Assembly (NCBI GenBank): GCA_029974875.1
Contig: JARKQP010000745.1
Coordinates: 1 to 6,061 of the forward strand
DNA length: 6,061 nucleotides
Direction: 5' to 3'
Origin: Mobilitalea sp.
Lineage (GTDB): Bacteria > Bacillota_A > Clostridia > Lachnospirales > Lachnospiraceae
Positions 5,503-6,061 of the stretch are shown here, piece by piece. The notes beneath the pieces are model-generated. The model searched no databases. It was not told where the DNA came from and was given only the letters and a program-made list of their open reading frames with translations. The first letter of the stretch is position 1, and each line of letters begins with the position of its first letter. Position numbers and translations under genes: made by a program.

Positions 5503-6061
5503 TCATCCTTTCAATCCTGAGGTAGAAATCCCCTCTACAAGATATTTCTGTAAGAATATAAAAATTAACACAGCAGGCAGCACAGAAAGTGATGCCATGG
5601 CAAACATTGCCCCATAATCGGAAGAGGATCCCGGATCACTAAACAGCTTCAAAGCAAGGCTGACCGGATACCTCATTGATTCGTTAACATAGAGTAAGGC
5701 GGAAAGAAAGTCATCCCATCTCCACATAAAAGAGAAAATACCGCCTGTAATCATGGCCGGTGCAATTAACGGCATGATTATTTTTGTAAAAATCCTATAA
5801 TATGAGCATCCGTCAATCTTGGCAGCTTCGTCCAGCTCGACGGGAAGCCCATTGATGAAATTCATTATCAAATAGACAAAAAAGCCCTGAACCGCAAAAT
5901 AATATGGTACAATCAGCGGTAAATAAGATCCTACCCAGCCAAGCTTCTGATACCATAAATACTGCGGTATCATCAATACCTGTGCCGGCAGCATCATAGT
6001 AGCCAGCATGGACACAAACAAGAATTTGCGGCCCTTAAACTTGAACCTTGCCATTCCGTAT
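5503..6061 (-). CDS. Sugar ABC transporter permease, CUT1 family (MalG-like), 5' end outside window
   Basis: The C-terminal part of a binding-protein-dependent sugar importer permease. The reading frame stays open through the window edge; upstream of the internal Met codon at 6054 it reads Tyr-Gly, giving YGMARFKFKGR, which matches the common internal YGFARFKFKGR of this family. That Met is therefore not the start, and roughly 90-100 residues are missing. Counting from it, membrane segments lie near 11-29, 44-66, 97-113 and 148-169. The EAA loop that docks on the ATPase is DEAAKIDG at 75-82, followed by IIMPLIAP at 92-99. The protein ends in the family-typical GISTSGLKG. The binding protein and partner permease should lie upstream. 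Given the kdu genes that follow, the substrate may be an unsaturated oligouronide, but this is inference. Confidence 0.93.
   Translation of the reverse strand, partial: YGMARFKFKGRKFLFVSMLATMMLPAQVLMIPQYLWYQKLGWVGSYLPLIVPYYFAVQGFFVYLIMNFINGLPVELDEAAKIDGCSYYRIFTKIIMPLIAPAMITGGIFSFMWRWDDFLSALLYVNESMRYPVSLALKLFSDPGSSSDYGAMFAMASLSVLPAVLIFIFLQKYLVEGISTSGLKG

Noticed and set aside
6052..6054. ATG at 6054 as the true start of the ABC permease
   Set aside because: The frame is open upstream to the window edge, and the sequence around it is an internal family motif (YGxARFKFKGR), so the gene is simply cut by the window.
1..6061. CRISPR array, tRNA, rRNA, transposase or phage genes
   Set aside because: No regularly spaced direct repeats, no cloverleaf or rRNA signature and no mobile-element protein was seen on either strand.

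Overview
The window reads like part of a chromosome from an anaerobic, low-to-mid-GC Firmicute, most likely a gut Lachnospiraceae / Clostridium cluster XIVa relative. This is inferred from the protein flavour (Lachnospiraceae-type ThiT, a Streptococcus/Clostridium-type KduD/Ga5DH, a CUT1 sugar ABC permease), strong AGGAGG ribosome binding sites and a SigA-type promoter. No search was run. All genes lie on the minus strand, so transcription runs from high to low coordinates.

Region A (6061 down to 1774) is the distal part of a sugar-acid operon, in transcription order: a CUT1 (MalG-like) ABC permease cut by the window end, a TIM-barrel sugar phosphate isomerase/epimerase-like protein, KduI, KduD, and a zinc-dependent medium-chain dehydrogenase resembling erythritol/L-threitol dehydrogenase. 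Gaps are 14 to 84 bases and each gene has its own Shine-Dalgarno. KduI and KduD convert 5-keto-4-deoxyuronate, the spontaneous product of unsaturated uronates released by pectin, alginate-like or glycosaminoglycan lyases, to 2-keto-3-deoxygluconate (KDG). KDG kinase, KDPG aldolase, the polysaccharide lyase or unsaturated uronyl hydrolase, the ABC binding protein and the second permease are not in the window. The roles of the isomerase-like protein and the threitol-dehydrogenase-like protein are not explained by the canonical pathway and are the most interesting biochemical question here.

Region B (1773 to 1421) is a 353-base gene-free stretch full of regulatory structure: a long compound hairpin just after the operon (probable terminator), a perfect 12-base palindrome, a consensus promoter (TTGACA, 17 bases, TATGAT), a clear TPP riboswitch aptamer, and an expression platform in which a CCTCCT segment can pair with the AGGAGG ribosome binding site of the next gene.

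Region C (1420 to 1) holds thiT, the thiamine-binding S component of an ECF transporter and the expected target of the riboswitch, followed 40 bases later by a membrane-anchored NodB-family polysaccharide deacetylase that starts at TTG and runs off the window. No terminator is visible between them, so the deacetylase may share the TPP-regulated transcript.

Most of the window is ordinary metabolism. I found no mobile element, CRISPR array, tRNA or rRNA.
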